NCBI GenBank assembly: GCA_020637165.1 | Contig: JACJWN010000007.1 | Span: 265,757-329,756, forward strand | Origin: Mycolicibacterium sp. | Lineage (GTDB): Bacteria; Actinomycetota; Actinomycetes; Mycobacteriales; Mycobacteriaceae | DNA: 64,000 bases | Direction: 5' to 3' | Shown here: piece after piece, positions 45,438 through 57,704 of the stretch | How positions within the stretch are numbered: position 1 is the stretch's first letter | Layout of the letters: each line of letters begins with the position of its first letter | The notes under the pieces: model-generated | Told to the model about the DNA's origin: nothing | Database searches by the model: none | Seen by the model: the letters and a program-made list of their open reading frames with translations, nothing else | Program-made: the position numbers and the translations under genes

Positions 45438-46961
45438 ATGTTCGAGGAAATTGCCGACGCCGGGGTGGTAGACATCATCGCGGAGTCGGCGCGCGTGGAG
45501 AACATCGCCTGTGCGCGCCGCCTGGCGGCGATCGCCGAACTCTATGAACGCCGCCAGATCCCCGTCGAGGACGGCCAAGGTCGCGAACTGTGGCGCATCG
45601 ACCCGTGGGAGGCAGTCGCGGCCGAAGTCGCCGCCGCCCAGTGCATCACCGCCGCGGCGGCGGGATCACTTCTGCACAACGCCATCTGTCTTCGGGAACG
45701 GCTACCCAAGGTCGCCGCACTGTTCGCTACTGGAGCCCTCGACTACCGCACCGTGCGAATGATCGTCGCGCGGACGCTGCTCGCCCTCGACCCCGACGCG
45801 CTCGCGGCCATCGACGCCGAACTGGCCGAGCAGATCCCGAACTGGGGACCCCTATCGGTGCTGAAGATGCAGCGGGCCGTCGATGCTGTCGTCGTCCGCC
45901 ACGACCCGGAAGCGCGGCACCGGTCGGAGCGCACGACCCGGGGCCGCTATATCGACATCGCCCACGATCGCGACGTGTCCTACCTGACGGGCGAGTTGAA
46001 TCCCGTCGAGGCGACCCTGCTCGACCGTCGCCTGACCGCGATGGCGCACTCCGTCTGCGACAACGACCCCCGCACGGTGGAACAGCGTCGTGCGGACGCG
46101 ATGGGCGCCCTGGCGGAGGGACACACCACGCTGGTGTGTGCCTGCGGCGGTCCTGACTGCGCCGCCACCACCGACGAGAAGCGCCCGCCGTCGGTCGTGG
46201 TGCACGTCGTGGCCGAAGCCGCCGCGCTGAACTCCGCCGACGCTGAGGTCGTGCACGGCGAGCGCCCCGGCGACAACACCACCGAGGTGACCACCAGCCG
46301 CGAGCGCCTGGCGGAGGTGTTGCGGGACTACGCGCGACGCGATCAGCCGACCCCTCCGGCTCAAACCCGTCCGGCGCCCACCTCGGGAATCGTCATGGGC
46401 GGACCGGCGGTGCCCGCCGCCGGTCTCGCCGACCTCATAGCCCGCGGCATTGCTGAAGCCCGTCCAGTGGTGCATCCCGGCGAGAGCCCGCCGGAACCGC
46501 GCTACCGCCCGTCGAAGGCCCTGGCCGACTTCATCCGCGCCCGGGACCTCACCTGTCGCTTCCCTGGTTGCGACTGTCCGGCAGAGCGGTGCGATATCGA
46601 CCACACCATTCCCTACAGTCGCGGCGGACCCACGCACGCCTCGAATCTGAAATTGAAGTGTCGAAAACATCACTTGCTCAAGACATTTTGGTCAGGTCCG
46701 CGGGGCTGGCGAGATGAACAACTGCCCGACGGCACCGTCGTCTGGACGGCTCCGTCCGGGCACGTTTATCGCACCGTTCCCGGCAGCGTCCTGTTGATCT
46801 CGGGCCTATCGATTCCCACCGGCTCCGTTGAGTTCACGCCCGCCGAGGCCGAACCGCCTTCGCCGTACCGCGGCCTGGCCATGCCGCAGCGCAAGCGCAC
46901 CCGTGCCGCCGACCGGCATCGCCGGATCATGTCGCTGCGCCGGCTCAACGGGAGGTCTTGA
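45438..46961 (+). CDS. DUF222/HNH endonuclease-type protein (13E12 family)
   Basis: 507-residue protein of the 13E12 repeat family: an N-terminal DUF222 helical domain (about 20-330, with WEAVAAEVAAAQCITAAAAG and RTVRMIVARTLLALDPD) and a C-terminal HNH nuclease motif near residue 375-415 (CRFPGCDCPAERCDIDHTIP, YSRGGPTHASNLKLKCRKHH). The HNH Cys pairs and H..H are intact, so nuclease activity is possible. These genes occur in many copies in actinobacteria and may be mobile; no terminal repeats or duplication are visible here. ATG 45438 lies seven bases after TAGAAT, suggesting a leaderless start. Confidence 0.9.
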   Translation: MFEEIADAGVVDIIAESARVENIACARRLAAIAELYERRQIPVEDGQGRELWRIDPWEAVAAEVAAAQCITAAAAGSLLHNAICLRERLPKVAALFATGALDYRTVRMIVARTLLALDPDALAAIDAELAEQIPNWGPLSVLKMQRAVDAVVVRHDPEARHRSERTTRGRYIDIAHDRDVSYLTGELNPVEATLLDRRLTAMAHSVCDNDPRTVEQRRADAMGALAEGHTTLVCACGGPDCAATTDEKRPPSVVVHVVAEAAALNSADAEVVHGERPGDNTTEVTTSRERLAEVLRDYARRDQPTPPAQTRPAPTSGIVMGGPAVPAAGLADLIARGIAEARPVVHPGESPPEPRYRPSKALADFIRARDLTCRFPGCDCPAERCDIDHTIPYSRGGPTHASNLKLKCRKHHLLKTFWSGPRGWRDEQLPDGTVVWTAPSGHVYRTVPGSVLLISGLSIPTGSVEFTPAEAEPPSPYRGLAMPQRKRTRAADRHRRIMSLRRLNGRS

Positions 46962-49446
46962 GCCGGATCTTCCAGCGCACCAGCAGCAGATATCCGATGC
47001 TCAGCGCGGTGAGCATGGCCATGTCGAACCACCAGCTCGAGGCGGTGTGCTCCCACCAGTGGTCCTTGGGCGTCAACGGTCCCGGCACCAGGTGGATGAG
47101 GTCCACCGTGGACGCCGAGGCGGCGAAACCCCACCGGGCCGGCGTCAGCCACGACAGCTGGTCGAGCACCAGCCGATCGGTCACCGGGATCATCCCGCCC
47201 GAGAACACCAGCTGGCTCATGATCGCCACCACCAGCAGCGGCATGATCTGCTCATTGGATTTCGCCAGCGCCGACAGCAGCAGGCCCAGGTTGGCCGAGG
47301 CCACGCAGGTGGCGGCGATGGTCACGAACAACTCCAGCGACGGGTTTCCCAACGCCACCGCACCCTGGGTCGGCGCACCCTTGCCCCAGATCACGATGGT
47401 CGTCACGATCGCCGACTGCGCCACCGCGAACACCGTGTAGACGCAGACCTTCGCCAGCAGATAGGCGGTCGTGGACAACCCGACCGCCTGCTCACGCCGG
47501 AAGATCGGCCGCTCGCCGATCAGGTCGCGGATGGTCAGCGCGGTACCCATGAAGATCGCCCCGACGTTGAGCAGCACCAGGATCTGCCCCGGCTCGTTGG
47601 GCGCATCGCCCATCGGATCGGGCACCCCGAAGCCGGCAGTGCCGGGCACCGCCAGCGACAGCACGCCCATGATGAACGGCAGCAGCGCCAGGAAGATGAA
47701 ATAGCCGCGATCGGAGATGATCAACCGGGTTTGCCGGCGCACGATCGTGGAGAACTGGCGCGCCAGGCTGGTGTGTGTCGGCTCACCGAGTGCGGACGGC
47801 TGTTCGGTCGGCGGCGCCGCCGGCGGCGGACCGCTGAGCGCCAGGTACCGGTCGTTGGCGCCCTGCGGATCCGCGGCCACCGTGCTGAAGATGTCGGCCC
47901 AGTTAGTAGTTCCCATCGCCGCGCCGATCGCGCTCGGCGGGCCGCAGAACGCCGTCTTGCCGCCCGGCGCGAGCAGCAGCACTTGATCACACACATCCAG
48001 GTAGGTCAGCGAGTGGGTGACCACCAGCACCACGCGCCCGGCGTCAGCCAGCTGGCGCAGCATTGTCATCACCTGACGGTCCAGGGCCGGATCCAACCCC
48101 GAGGTCGGTTCGTCGAGGATCAGCAGCGACGGCCCGGTCAGCAGTTCCAGCGCCACCGACGCCCGTTTGCGCTGGCCACCGGAGAGCCGGTCGACGCGGG
48201 TGTCGGCGTGCGCGGTCATCTCCAATTCGGCCAGCACCTCTTTGACCACCTGCTGGCGGTCCTCGGTCGTGGTGTCCGGTGGAAGGCGCAACTCGGCCGC
48301 GTACATCAGAGCCTGGTTGACCGTGAGCTGACCGTGCACCACATCGTCCTGGGGCACCATCCCGATCCGGGAGCGCAGCGAGGCGTACTCGGCGTGGATG
48401 TTGTGGCCCTCGAAGCTGACCGTTCCGGTGGTGGGGTGGGTGAGGCCGGCGACCTGGCGGGCCAGGGTCGACTTGCCCGCGCCGGACGGTCCGATGACCG
48501 CGGTCAGCGTTCCGGGGCGTGCGGTGAACGAGATGTTCTCCAGCAACGTCTTGTTGCCCTCGATCGTCCAGGTGAGTCCGCGAACGTCCAGCCCGCCGGT
48601 TCCGGCGGCCGCCGCCGTCTCGGCCCGCCGAGCCAGCGTTACGCCGTCGAAAACCAGGTCGACGTTGCCGATGGTGACCACGTCGCCCGGATCGAGCAGG
48701 GCGGCGTCCACCCGGTTGCCGTTGACGAAGGTGCCGTTGATGGACCGGTTGTCGGCGAGCTTGGTTCCGCCCGGGGTCGGGATCAGGGTGGCGTGATGGC
48801 GCGATGCCAGCACGTCGGGGATGACGATGTCGTTGTCGGTGGCCCGCCCGATGGTCAGCGATCCCGGTGGCGGCGGAGCCGACGACGAGCCCGGCCGGAG
48901 AATCTTGAGCATCGAAGTGGCCAGGTTCGACGTGCCGCCCGCGCGCGCCGCCGACGGACCCATCTGGGTGGGGGCGTTCTCCGGTTCCCGGTAGACCGGG
49001 CGCGACGGCGGCGGAGGGGGAGGCGGGGGCGGGGCGGGGCGAGTCGGGTACTGGTAGGTCTGCTGCACAGGCGGCGGCCCGGCGATCATCTCGGTTGGGG
49101 GCTGCGGCAACCGCCCGGTCGGACCCTGCTGGCTGCCGAGCTCGAAGCGCAGCTCCGGTCCTTCCGGATTGCCCAGATTCACCACCGTGGCGTCGGTCAC
49201 CTCGACCTCCGGGACCCGTCGGCCGCGGACGAACATACCGTTGAGCGAGCCGTTGTCGACGGCCGTCCACCGGCCGTAGGCGGGTCGCAGCACAACATGC
49301 GCACGGGAGACCAGCGGGTGGGGGATGCGGATATCGGCCCGCAGGTCGCGGCCGACCACCACGTCGGTACCCGCGGTGAAGGCGCGTGCCGTGCCGTCGT
49401 GCCAGACGGTCAGCGTTGGCCCTGAAGGCGTCGAGGGGCTGCTCAT
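46945..49446 (-). CDS. FHA-domain ABC exporter, Rv1747-like
   Basis: 833-residue fused ABC-2 exporter. It has FHA domain 1 (about 30-100: GRDLRADIRIPHPLVSRAHV, NGSLNGMFV), a Pro-rich linker, FHA domain 2 (about 197-270: GRATDNDIVIPDVLASRHHAT, NRSINGTFVNG), and an ABC ATPase from about residue 285 with Walker A GPSGAGKSTLARQ, signature LSGGQRKRASVALEL and Walker B LLILDEPTSGLD. A six-helix membrane domain ends the protein. Known for Rv1747: kinase PknF phosphorylates linker threonines that the FHA domains bind. Here T118 (PPTEM) and T160 (APTQM) are the candidates. Such exporters move lipooligosaccharide/PIM-type lipids. ATG 49446; ends inside the convergent HNH gene end. Confidence 0.95.
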   Translation of the reverse strand: MSSPSTPSGPTLTVWHDGTARAFTAGTDVVVGRDLRADIRIPHPLVSRAHVVLRPAYGRWTAVDNGSLNGMFVRGRRVPEVEVTDATVVNLGNPEGPELRFELGSQQGPTGRLPQPPTEMIAGPPPVQQTYQYPTRPAPPPPPPPPPSRPVYREPENAPTQMGPSAARAGGTSNLATSMLKILRPGSSSAPPPPGSLTIGRATDNDIVIPDVLASRHHATLIPTPGGTKLADNRSINGTFVNGNRVDAALLDPGDVVTIGNVDLVFDGVTLARRAETAAAAGTGGLDVRGLTWTIEGNKTLLENISFTARPGTLTAVIGPSGAGKSTLARQVAGLTHPTTGTVSFEGHNIHAEYASLRSRIGMVPQDDVVHGQLTVNQALMYAAELRLPPDTTTEDRQQVVKEVLAELEMTAHADTRVDRLSGGQRKRASVALELLTGPSLLILDEPTSGLDPALDRQVMTMLRQLADAGRVVLVVTHSLTYLDVCDQVLLLAPGGKTAFCGPPSAIGAAMGTTNWADIFSTVAADPQGANDRYLALSGPPPAAPPTEQPSALGEPTHTSLARQFSTIVRRQTRLIISDRGYFIFLALLPFIMGVLSLAVPGTAGFGVPDPMGDAPNEPGQILVLLNVGAIFMGTALTIRDLIGERPIFRREQAVGLSTTAYLLAKVCVYTVFAVAQSAIVTTIVIWGKGAPTQGAVALGNPSLELFVTIAATCVASANLGLLLSALAKSNEQIMPLLVVAIMSQLVFSGGMIPVTDRLVLDQLSWLTPARWGFAASASTVDLIHLVPGPLTPKDHWWEHTASSWWFDMAMLTALSIGYLLLVRWKIRLKTSR

Positions 49447-49457
49447 CGGCGCCAACT

Positions 49458-50660
49458 CTAGCGGTCCGGGCCCCCGGTAAGGACGCACCGCGTGCGCGTG
49501 TAGATCGTCGGCATGCACTTGTTGCAGTGGTCGCAGACCGAGCGCACCGAGCGGGCCTGCCCGTCGGCTCGCATCCGGTTGACAAGATCCGGCTCGGCCA
49601 GCAGCGCACGCCCCATCGCGACGAAGTCGAATCCCGCTGACATGGCCTTGTCCATCGCGTCCTTATTGGTGATCCCGCCGAGCAGGATCAGCGGGATGCT
49701 CAGTTCGGCGCGGAACTTCTCGGCGTCGCGCATCAGGTACGCCTCCCGGTAGGGGTACTCGCGCAAAAACTTGGTGCCGGTCATCCGGATGCCCCAGCGC
49801 AGCGGCGGCGGGAACGCCCCGGCGAACTCCTTGAGCGGCACGCCCCCTCGGAACAGATACATCGGGTTGAGCAGCGAACTTCCCGCGGTCAGTTCGATCG
49901 CGTCCAGGCCGCCGTCATCCTGCAGCCAGCGGGCGGTCTGCAGCGACTCCTCGACGGTGATGCCACCGCGCACCCCGTCGGTCATGTTCAGCTTGGCGGT
50001 CACGGCGATCGCCGGGACGCCGTCGCGCGCGACCTCGGTGCGCACCGCCCGGACGATCCCCCTGGCCAGTTTCGCGCGGTTCTCCAGCGAACCGCCGAAA
50101 TCGTCGCTGCGCCGGTTGATCAGCGGCGACAGGAATGAGCTCGCCAGGTAGTTGTGCCCGAGGTGGATCTCCACGGCGTCGAATCCGGCGTCGACGGCAT
50201 AGCGCGCCGCCCGGGCGTGCGCGGCGATCACCTCGTCGATATCGGCGCGGGTGGCGCGCCGGGCGAACCGCATGGACAGCGGGTTGAAGAACCGCCCCGG
50301 AGCGAGCGCCGTCGCCTTGTTGGACCGCGCATTGGCCACCGGCCCGGCGTGCCCGATCTGCGCGCTGACCGCCGCGCCCTGGGCGTGCACGGCCTCGGTG
50401 AGCCGGCACAGCCCAGGCAGTGCCTCCGGCCGCATCCACAACGCCGAGTCGTCGGTGCGCCCGCCCCGGCTGACCGCGCAGTAGGCGACGGTGGTCATAC
50501 CGACCCCGCCGGCGGCCATCGCCCGATGGAAGTCGATCAGGTCGTCGCTGACCAGCGCCCCGGGGGTGCGCGCCTCGAAGGTGGCCGCCTTGATGATCCG
50601 GTTGCGCAGCGTCACCGGACCGAGTTGGGCCGGGCTGAACACATCCCGAACGGCGTCCAT
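49458..50660 (-). CDS. Old yellow enzyme-family NADH:flavin oxidoreductase (Rv3359-like)
   Basis: FMN-containing TIM-barrel oxidoreductase, 400 residues. Segments: [23 protein letters not shown] (FMN contact), [41 protein letters not shown] and the [21 protein letters not shown] signature. The C-terminal [13 protein letters not shown] region has several Cys, as in the 2,4-dienoyl-CoA reductase group. ATG 50660 follows TACATT by six bases (leaderless-type). Divergent from folD, with starts 16 bases apart. The substrate is unknown. Confidence 0.9.
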   Translation of the reverse strand: MDAVRDVFSPAQLGPVTLRNRIIKAATFEARTPGALVSDDLIDFHRAMAAGGVGMTTVAYCAVSRGGRTDDSALWMRPEALPGLCRLTEAVHAQGAAVSAQIGHAGPVANARSNKATALAPGRFFNPLSMRFARRATRADIDEVIAAHARAARYAVDAGFDAVEIHLGHNYLASSFLSPLINRRSDDFGGSLENRAKLARGIVRAVRTEVARDGVPAIAVTAKLNMTDGVRGGITVEESLQTARWLQDDGGLDAIELTAGSSLLNPMYLFRGGVPLKEFAGAFPPPLRWGIRMTGTKFLREYPYREAYLMRDAEKFRAELSIPLILLGGITNKDAMDKAMSAGFDFVAMGRALLAEPDLVNRMRADGQARSVRSVCDHCNKCMPTIYTRTRCVLTGGPDR

Positions 50661-50675
50661 ATGCAGAATGTAGCC

Positions 50676-51536
50676 GTGCCCGCGCTCACTTTGGACGGCA
50701 AGTTGACCCGCGACGAGATCCTCGCCGACCTCACCGAACGGGTGGCCGCGCTGACTGCGCAGGGCCGCACGCCCGGCCTGGGCACCGTCCTGGTCGGGGA
50801 CGACCCGGGCTCGCACGCCTACGTCCGCGGCAAGCACTCCGACTGCGCCAAGGTCGGCATCACCTCGATCCGCCGCGACCTGCCCGCCGACATCAGTCAG
50901 GCCCAGCTCAACGACACCATCGACGAACTCAACGCCAACCCGGACTGCACCGGCTACATCGTGCAACTGCCGCTGCCGCGCCACCTCGACGAGAACGCCG
51001 CCCTGGAGCGCATCGACCCGGCCAAGGACGCCGACGGTCTGCACCCCACCAACCTCGGCAGGCTGGTCCTCAATGAACCGGCGCCGCTGCCGTGCACCCC
51101 GCGCGGCATCGTTCACCTGCTGCGGCGTTACGAGGTCCCGATCAACGGGGCGCACGTCGTGGTGATCGGCCGCGGCGTCACGGTGGGCCGCCCGCTCGGG
51201 CTGCTGCTGACCCGGCGAACCGAGAATGCCACGGTCACGTTGTGCCACACAGGAACCCGCGATCTGCCGTCGCTCACCCGCCAGGCCGACATCATCGTCG
51301 CCGCGGTCGGGGTCCCACACATGCTGACCGCCGACATGGTCAAGCCCGGCGCGGCCGTGGTGGACGTCGGGGTCAGCCGGGTCGACGGGAAGCTCACCGG
51401 GGACGTGGCCCCGGGAGTGTGGGACGTCGCCGGGCACGTGTCTCCGAACCCCGGTGGGGTGGGCCCGCTCACCCGGGCTTTCCTGTTGACCAACGTCATC
51501 GAACGAGCGGAAGCCCAACCGGCAGAAGCCCGGTGA
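50676..51536 (+). CDS. folD: Bifunctional 5,10-methylene-THF dehydrogenase/cyclohydrolase
   Basis: Interconverts methylene-, methenyl- and formyl-tetrahydrofolate, 286 residues. The catalytic Lys is in [17 protein letters not shown] and the folate-binding site in [16 protein letters not shown]. The NADP site [14 protein letters not shown] and [24 protein letters not shown] complete it. I favour GTG 50676: CAGAAT at 50664-50669 lies six bases upstream (leaderless-type). ATG 50661 (MQNVAVPAL) is the alternative and is close to the divergent gene's own start. Its stop overlaps the next gene. Confidence 0.95.
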   Translation: MPALTLDGKLTRDEILADLTERVAALTAQGRTPGLGTVLVGDDPGSHAYVRGKHSDCAKVGITSIRRDLPADISQAQLNDTIDELNANPDCTGYIVQLPLPRHLDENAALERIDPAKDADGLHPTNLGRLVLNEPAPLPCTPRGIVHLLRRYEVPINGAHVVVIGRGVTVGRPLGLLLTRRTENATVTLCHTGTRDLPSLTRQADIIVAAVGVPHMLTADMVKPGAAVVDVGVSRVDGKLTGDVAPGVWDVAGHVSPNPGGVGPLTRAFLLTNVIERAEAQPAEAR

Positions 51537-51817
51537 TGAAAGTTCGCCACCTGTTGCGGACGCAGTGGCCGATCCTGACCGTCGCGGCGATCTTCGCGGC
51601 GGCCCTGGTCCTCGTCGCCGCCGGGTTCTGGCGGCGCGGGGCGTTTCTGCTGGGTGTCGGGGTGGGGGTGGCCGCCGCGCTGCGACTGGTGCTCTCCGAT
51701 CAGCGCGCCGGTCTGCTGGTGGTCCGCACCAAGCCACTGGACTTCGCCACCATGACGACCGTCAGCGTGATCATGCTCTATGTGGCCGGCACCATCGACC
51801 CGCTGGGAACCAGCTAG
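51536..51817 (+). CDS. DUF3017 small membrane protein (Rv3355c-like)
   Basis: 93-residue integral membrane protein with three hydrophobic segments: ILTVAAIFAAALVLVAAGF, GAFLLGVGVGVAAALRLVL and FATMTTVSVIMLYVAGTI. It always follows folD in mycobacteria, but no function is known. The sequence GTGATG at 51533-51538 joins the folD stop to its start; ATG 51536 or GTG 51533 could be used. The stop interlocks with that of the convergent methyltransferase (CTAG, 51814-51817). Confidence 0.85.
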   Translation: MKVRHLLRTQWPILTVAAIFAAALVLVAAGFWRRGAFLLGVGVGVAAALRLVLSDQRAGLLVVRTKPLDFATMTTVSVIMLYVAGTIDPLGTS

Positions 51818-52560
51818 ACACCCAGGGTGGCCCGCACGCACACCGTGATGTACGGCAGTGCGATGCCCTCCGAGTTGACCAGCGCCGGATGGTCGGTCAG
51901 CAGCCGGCGAACCTCGTCGAGAGTCCGGGTGCGCACGTCGGCCGGTGAGGTGATGCAGTAGCTGCGGGATGCGACGTAGTCGATCAACGACTCGCGGGTG
52001 ATGTAGTTGGTCCACTCCACCTGGTGGGTCGCCACGTCGGTGAAGGGCGCGGGCAGCTCGACGGTGGCGCTGTCTCGGTCATGCTCGAGTCCGACGATGC
52101 GGCCGAACTCCTTGACCCAGCCCAGCCGCTCATCGCGGGTGTTCCACACCACGCCCAGCCGCCCGCCCGGCCGCAGCACCCGGGCGATCTCGGCGGCCGC
52201 CGCCTCCTGGTCGAACCAGTGCCAGGCCTGGGCCACCAGCACGGCGTCGACATGGGAGTCCGGTAGCGGGATGTGCTCGGCGGTGCCCAGCAGCGCGGGG
52301 GTGTCGGGCAGCGCGTCGCGCAGAACGTCGAGCATCTCGGCGATCGGGTCGACGGCGATGACGTTCAAGCCGCGCTCCACCAGCCGGGTGGTCAGTTTGC
52401 CGGTGCCGGCCCCCAGATCGAGTACGTCACGCGGCTGCCAGTTCGCCGTCGGCGCGAGCAGCCAGTCGATCGCCTCCGGCGGGTAGGACGGCCGGCCCCG
52501 TTCGTAGGCGGCGGCCTGCTCCCCGAAGGACAGCGACCGCTCGCGGCGGGGGTCACTCAC
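51814..52560 (-). CDS. SAM-dependent methyltransferase (Rv3342-like)
   Basis: 248-residue class I methyltransferase. SAM-binding motif I is [19 protein letters not shown] near residue 47; motif II/III follow as [18 protein letters not shown] and [43 protein letters not shown] is the typical post-motif III segment. The substrate is unknown. The GTG start at 52560 overlaps the metX stop (GTGA), so it is part of the SAM-controlled metY-metX operon, as in M. tuberculosis where the homologue also follows metX. Confidence 0.9.
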   Translation of the reverse strand: MSDPRRERSLSFGEQAAAYERGRPSYPPEAIDWLLAPTANWQPRDVLDLGAGTGKLTTRLVERGLNVIAVDPIAEMLDVLRDALPDTPALLGTAEHIPLPDSHVDAVLVAQAWHWFDQEAAAAEIARVLRPGGRLGVVWNTRDERLGWVKEFGRIVGLEHDRDSATVELPAPFTDVATHQVEWTNYITRESLIDYVASRSYCITSPADVRTRTLDEVRRLLTDHPALVNSEGIALPYITVCVRATLGV

Positions 52561-53657
52561 CCGAGGGTCTCGCGGATCAGCTGGCCGACGGCCTCGGTCT
52601 CGATCAGGAAGCCGTCGTGGCCGTAGATCGACTCCACGACGTTGAGGCCGGAGCAGCCGGGCAGCAGATCGGCCAGTTCCTGCTGCAGCCGCAACGGGTA
52701 GAGCCGGTCGGAGGTGATCCCGCCGACGACCGCCGGCACCGGGCAGGACCGCAGCGCCGCCGCGACACCGCCGCGTCCCCGTCCCACGTCGTGGCTGGAC
52801 AGCGTCTCGGTCAGCGCCACGTAGCTGCCGGCGTCGAACCGGCGGACCAGCTTGGCGCCCTGGTACTCCAGGTAGCTCTGCACCGCGTAGCGGCCGCCGG
52901 CCAGCGGATCCTCCTGGCCCTGGCCGTCGTTGCCGAAGCGGGTGTCCAGTTCGGTCTCGCCGCGATAGGTCAGGTGGGCGAAGCGGCGTGCCAACTCCAG
53001 ACCGGTGTCAGGTGATCGCCCGGTGCCGTAGTAGTTGCCGCCCTGCCAGTTCGGGTCGGACTTGATGGCCGCGATCTGGGTGCTCTGGGTGCCGATCTGG
53101 TCGGCGGTGGCCCGCGCCCCGACGGCCAGGACCAGACCGGCGCCCACCCGATCGGGATAACCGATCATCCATTCCAGCGCCCGGGCCCCGCCCATCGAGC
53201 CGCCGATGACCGCCGCCACCTCGGGGATGCCCAGCGCGGCCAGCGCGGCGACATCGGCGTTGACCTGGTCGCGCACGGTGATCAGCGGGAACCGGGATCC
53301 CCACGGGCGTCCGTCGCGGGCCAGCGAACTGGGCCCGGTGGAACCCCGGCACCCGCCCAGAACGTTGGTCGCCACCGCGCACCAGCGGTTGGTGTCGACC
53401 GGCGCTCCCGGACCGGCCACCCCGTCCCACCAGCCGGGCACGTTGGAATCCCCGGTGAGGGCGTGCAGCACGACGACGATGTTGTCCCCGCTGGGAGACG
53501 GTTCGCCCCAGCGCTGGATCGCGATCGACACGTCGTCGAGCACTGCGCCGCTCTCCAGGCGCAGTGCTCCGACGTCGACGATGCCGATCTCGCCCTCGGC
53601 CGGGAGGGCCGTGGTCCGCAGGCGTTCGTGCGCGAGTGTCATATCCGGCTCCGTCAA
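52557..53657 (-). CDS. metX: Homoserine O-acetyltransferase
   Basis: Transfers acetyl from acetyl-CoA to L-homoserine, first committed step to methionine. 366 residues with an alpha/beta-hydrolase fold. The nucleophile is Ser154 in [46 protein letters not shown] and the His-bearing [15 protein letters not shown] motif complete it. TTG 53657 overlaps the metY stop (TTGA); ATG 53642, five codons later, may be the true start. Second gene of the metY-metX-methyltransferase operon under the SAM-IV riboswitch. Confidence 0.96.
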   Translation of the reverse strand: MTEPDMTLAHERLRTTALPAEGEIGIVDVGALRLESGAVLDDVSIAIQRWGEPSPSGDNIVVVLHALTGDSNVPGWWDGVAGPGAPVDTNRWCAVATNVLGGCRGSTGPSSLARDGRPWGSRFPLITVRDQVNADVAALAALGIPEVAAVIGGSMGGARALEWMIGYPDRVGAGLVLAVGARATADQIGTQSTQIAAIKSDPNWQGGNYYGTGRSPDTGLELARRFAHLTYRGETELDTRFGNDGQGQEDPLAGGRYAVQSYLEYQGAKLVRRFDAGSYVALTETLSSHDVGRGRGGVAAALRSCPVPAVVGGITSDRLYPLRLQQELADLLPGCSGLNVVESIYGHDGFLIETEAVGQLIRETLG

Positions 53658-54988
53658 AGGGCCGCCACGGCCAGCGGTTGGGAACCCGGCGATCTGGCGG
53701 CGGCGAAGCCGCGCTCGAGGTCGGCCAGGATGTCGTCGATACCCTCTAGGCCGACGGCCAGCCGCACCAGACCGGGGGTGACCCCGGTGGCCAGTTGTTC
53801 GGCGGCCGACAGCTGCTGGTGGGTGGTCGAGGCCGGATGGATCACCAGCGAACGCACGTCGCCGATGTTGGCCACATGGCTGTGCAGCCTCAGCGCGTTG
53901 ACGAATGCCTTGCCCTTTTCGATGCCGGCCTGCCCCTCGCCGGCCAGCTCGAAGGACAGCACCGCGCCGGTTCCCCGGGGCGCCAGCTTCCGGCCCCGTT
54001 CGTACCAGGGTGAGCTGGGAAGTCCGGCGTAATTCACGCTGATGACGTCGTCGTGGCCGGCCAGGTACTCCGCGACGCGTTGGGCGTTGGAGACGTGCCG
54101 CTCGATGCGCAGGCTCAGCGTCTCCAGGCCCTGGGCGATCAGGAAGGCGTTGAACGGTGCGGCCGCCGAGCCGAGGTCGCGCAGCAGCTGGACACGGGCC
54201 TTCAGTGCGAAGGCGGGAGCGCCCAGATCGGCGAACACCACACCGTGATAACTCGGGTCGGGGGTGGTGAAACCCGGGAACTTCCCGGAGGTCCAGTCGA
54301 AGGTGCCGCCGTCGACGATCACCCCGGCGACCGCGGTGCCGTGGCCGCCGAGGTATTTGGTGGCCGAGTGCACCACGATATCCGCACCTTGGGAGAGCGG
54401 CTGGATCAGGTACGGCGTCGCGATGGTGTTATCCACGATCAGCGGAACCCCGTTGTCGTGGGCCACCGCGGAGACCCCGGGGGTGTCGAGGATGTCGACC
54501 TTCGGATTGGAGATGGTCTCTGCGAAGAACGCCTTGGTGTTCGGCCGCACCGCCGCGCGCCACGCGTCGAGGTCGTCGGGGTCGGAGACGAACGTCGTCT
54601 CGATCCCCAGCTTGGCCAGCGTGTAATGCAGCAGGTTGTAGGTGCCGCCGTAGAGCCTGGGGCTGGACACGATGTGGTCCCCGGCGCCGGCGAGGTTCAG
54701 GATTGCGAAGGTCTCCGCGGCCTGGCCCGAGGACAGGAACAGCGCCGCCACCCCGCCCTCGAGTGCGGCGATGCGCTGCTCGACGACGTCGGTCGTCGGA
54801 TTCATCAGCCGGGTGTAGATGTTGCCGGGCTCGGCCAGCCCGAACAGCGCGGCGGCGTGGTCGGTGCTGTCGAAGGTGTAGGAGGTGGTCTGGTAGATCG
54901 GCAGCGCCCGGGAGTGGGTGTCTCTGTCGGGAGTCTGGCCGGCGTGGATCTGCTTGGTCTCGAAGGACCAGTTGTCGGGGGTGGTCAT
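53654..54988 (-). CDS. metY: O-acetylhomoserine sulfhydrylase
   Basis: PLP enzyme making homocysteine from O-acetylhomoserine and sulfide, 444 residues (named metC in M. tuberculosis). The PLP lysine is Lys211 in [18 protein letters not shown]. The N-terminal active-site loop is [20 protein letters not shown], with [22 protein letters not shown] next. ATG 54988 follows AAGGAGA at about 54997-55003. First gene of the operon, downstream of a SAM-IV riboswitch, so it should be repressed when SAM is plentiful. Confidence 0.96.
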   Translation of the reverse strand: MTTPDNWSFETKQIHAGQTPDRDTHSRALPIYQTTSYTFDSTDHAAALFGLAEPGNIYTRLMNPTTDVVEQRIAALEGGVAALFLSSGQAAETFAILNLAGAGDHIVSSPRLYGGTYNLLHYTLAKLGIETTFVSDPDDLDAWRAAVRPNTKAFFAETISNPKVDILDTPGVSAVAHDNGVPLIVDNTIATPYLIQPLSQGADIVVHSATKYLGGHGTAVAGVIVDGGTFDWTSGKFPGFTTPDPSYHGVVFADLGAPAFALKARVQLLRDLGSAAAPFNAFLIAQGLETLSLRIERHVSNAQRVAEYLAGHDDVISVNYAGLPSSPWYERGRKLAPRGTGAVLSFELAGEGQAGIEKGKAFVNALRLHSHVANIGDVRSLVIHPASTTHQQLSAAEQLATGVTPGLVRLAVGLEGIDDILADLERGFAAARSPGSQPLAVAAL

Positions 54989-55030
54989 GGGATTGTGTCT
55001 CCTTGGGTGTCACTGGCTGGGGGTGCTTGC

Positions 55031-55069
55031 GCAGCACGGCCCGTCACCGTGGTGACGAGGGCCTGCTGC
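55031..55069 (-). promoter_or_regulatory. Hairpin between the riboswitch and metY (candidate expression platform)
   Basis: GCAGCA, GGCCC and CGTCACC on the minus strand pair with their complements around a two- to three-base loop. It starts about 80 bases 3' of the aptamer and ends about 28 bases before the ribosome-binding site. No U-tract follows, so either a Rho-type or translational control is possible; this is inferred. Confidence 0.5.
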
Positions 55070-55149
55070 GACCACTGGGTCAGCGACAGCGACACATATG
55101 AGGGCTCCGCATCAGGTTTCCCTGTCTACTCGGGGGGCCCGTCATGGCG

Positions 55150-55269
55150 GACCCGCGCTTGCCGTGCAGCCGCCTTCGGCTGCTCAACCTGGTCATCACC
55201 CGGGGCACCCCACCGCGGTTGGAGGGTTGCCGGCCAGCAAGCCGGGGCTTGATGCTGGCGCTCATGACC
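55150..55269 (-). ncRNA. SAM-IV riboswitch
   Basis: The 120-base leader on the minus strand matches the SAM-IV aptamer known from mycobacterial methionine genes. The P1 helix pairs 55269-55264 (GGTCAT) with 55196-55191 (ATGACC). The SAM-binding core includes CAAGCCCCGGCTTGC and GGCCGGCAACCCTCC. The 3' part has the small hairpin GCAGCCG-AAG-GCGGCTGC and the closing ACGGCAAGCGCGGGTC segment. It lies in the leader of metY-metX, as known for this class, and should turn the operon off when SAM is bound. Confidence 0.92.
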
Positions 55270-55276
55270 GATTGAA

Positions 55277-55306
55277 AGAATAGCTCACACTCGCCGGAGC
55301 TGGCCA
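55277..55306 (-). promoter_or_regulatory. Promoter of the metY operon
   Basis: On the minus strand TGGCCA (55306-55301), an 18-base spacer and TATTCT (55282-55277). The predicted transcript start at about 55269-55270 coincides with the first base of the SAM-IV aptamer, which supports both calls. Confidence 0.6.
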
Positions 55307-55400
55307 CCGGTTCCCCGGCCGGGTGGCTTCGATGTAGCGCAGTATGTGAGTCGATACTGGTAACCGCCTTGACCGAGAACCGACGCCGGGAGAACAGCGC

Positions 55401-57641
<2,241 letters not shown>

Positions 57642-57704
57642 TAGGGCGCCCTTGTAGGCTGGTCGCCGAGGCGATCGCCAGGCTTAGGAGGATCCGGAAC
57701 TCAC

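Noticed and set aside
45438-46961. DUF222/HNH gene as part of an insertion sequence
   Set aside because: No inverted terminal repeats, target duplications or transposase were seen on either side; kept as a stand-alone 13E12-family gene.
46828-49425. 865-residue plus-strand open frame
   Set aside because: It is antisense to the FHA-ABC exporter, which has intact FHA and ABC motifs; the translated product is Arg/Gly/His-rich with no domain.
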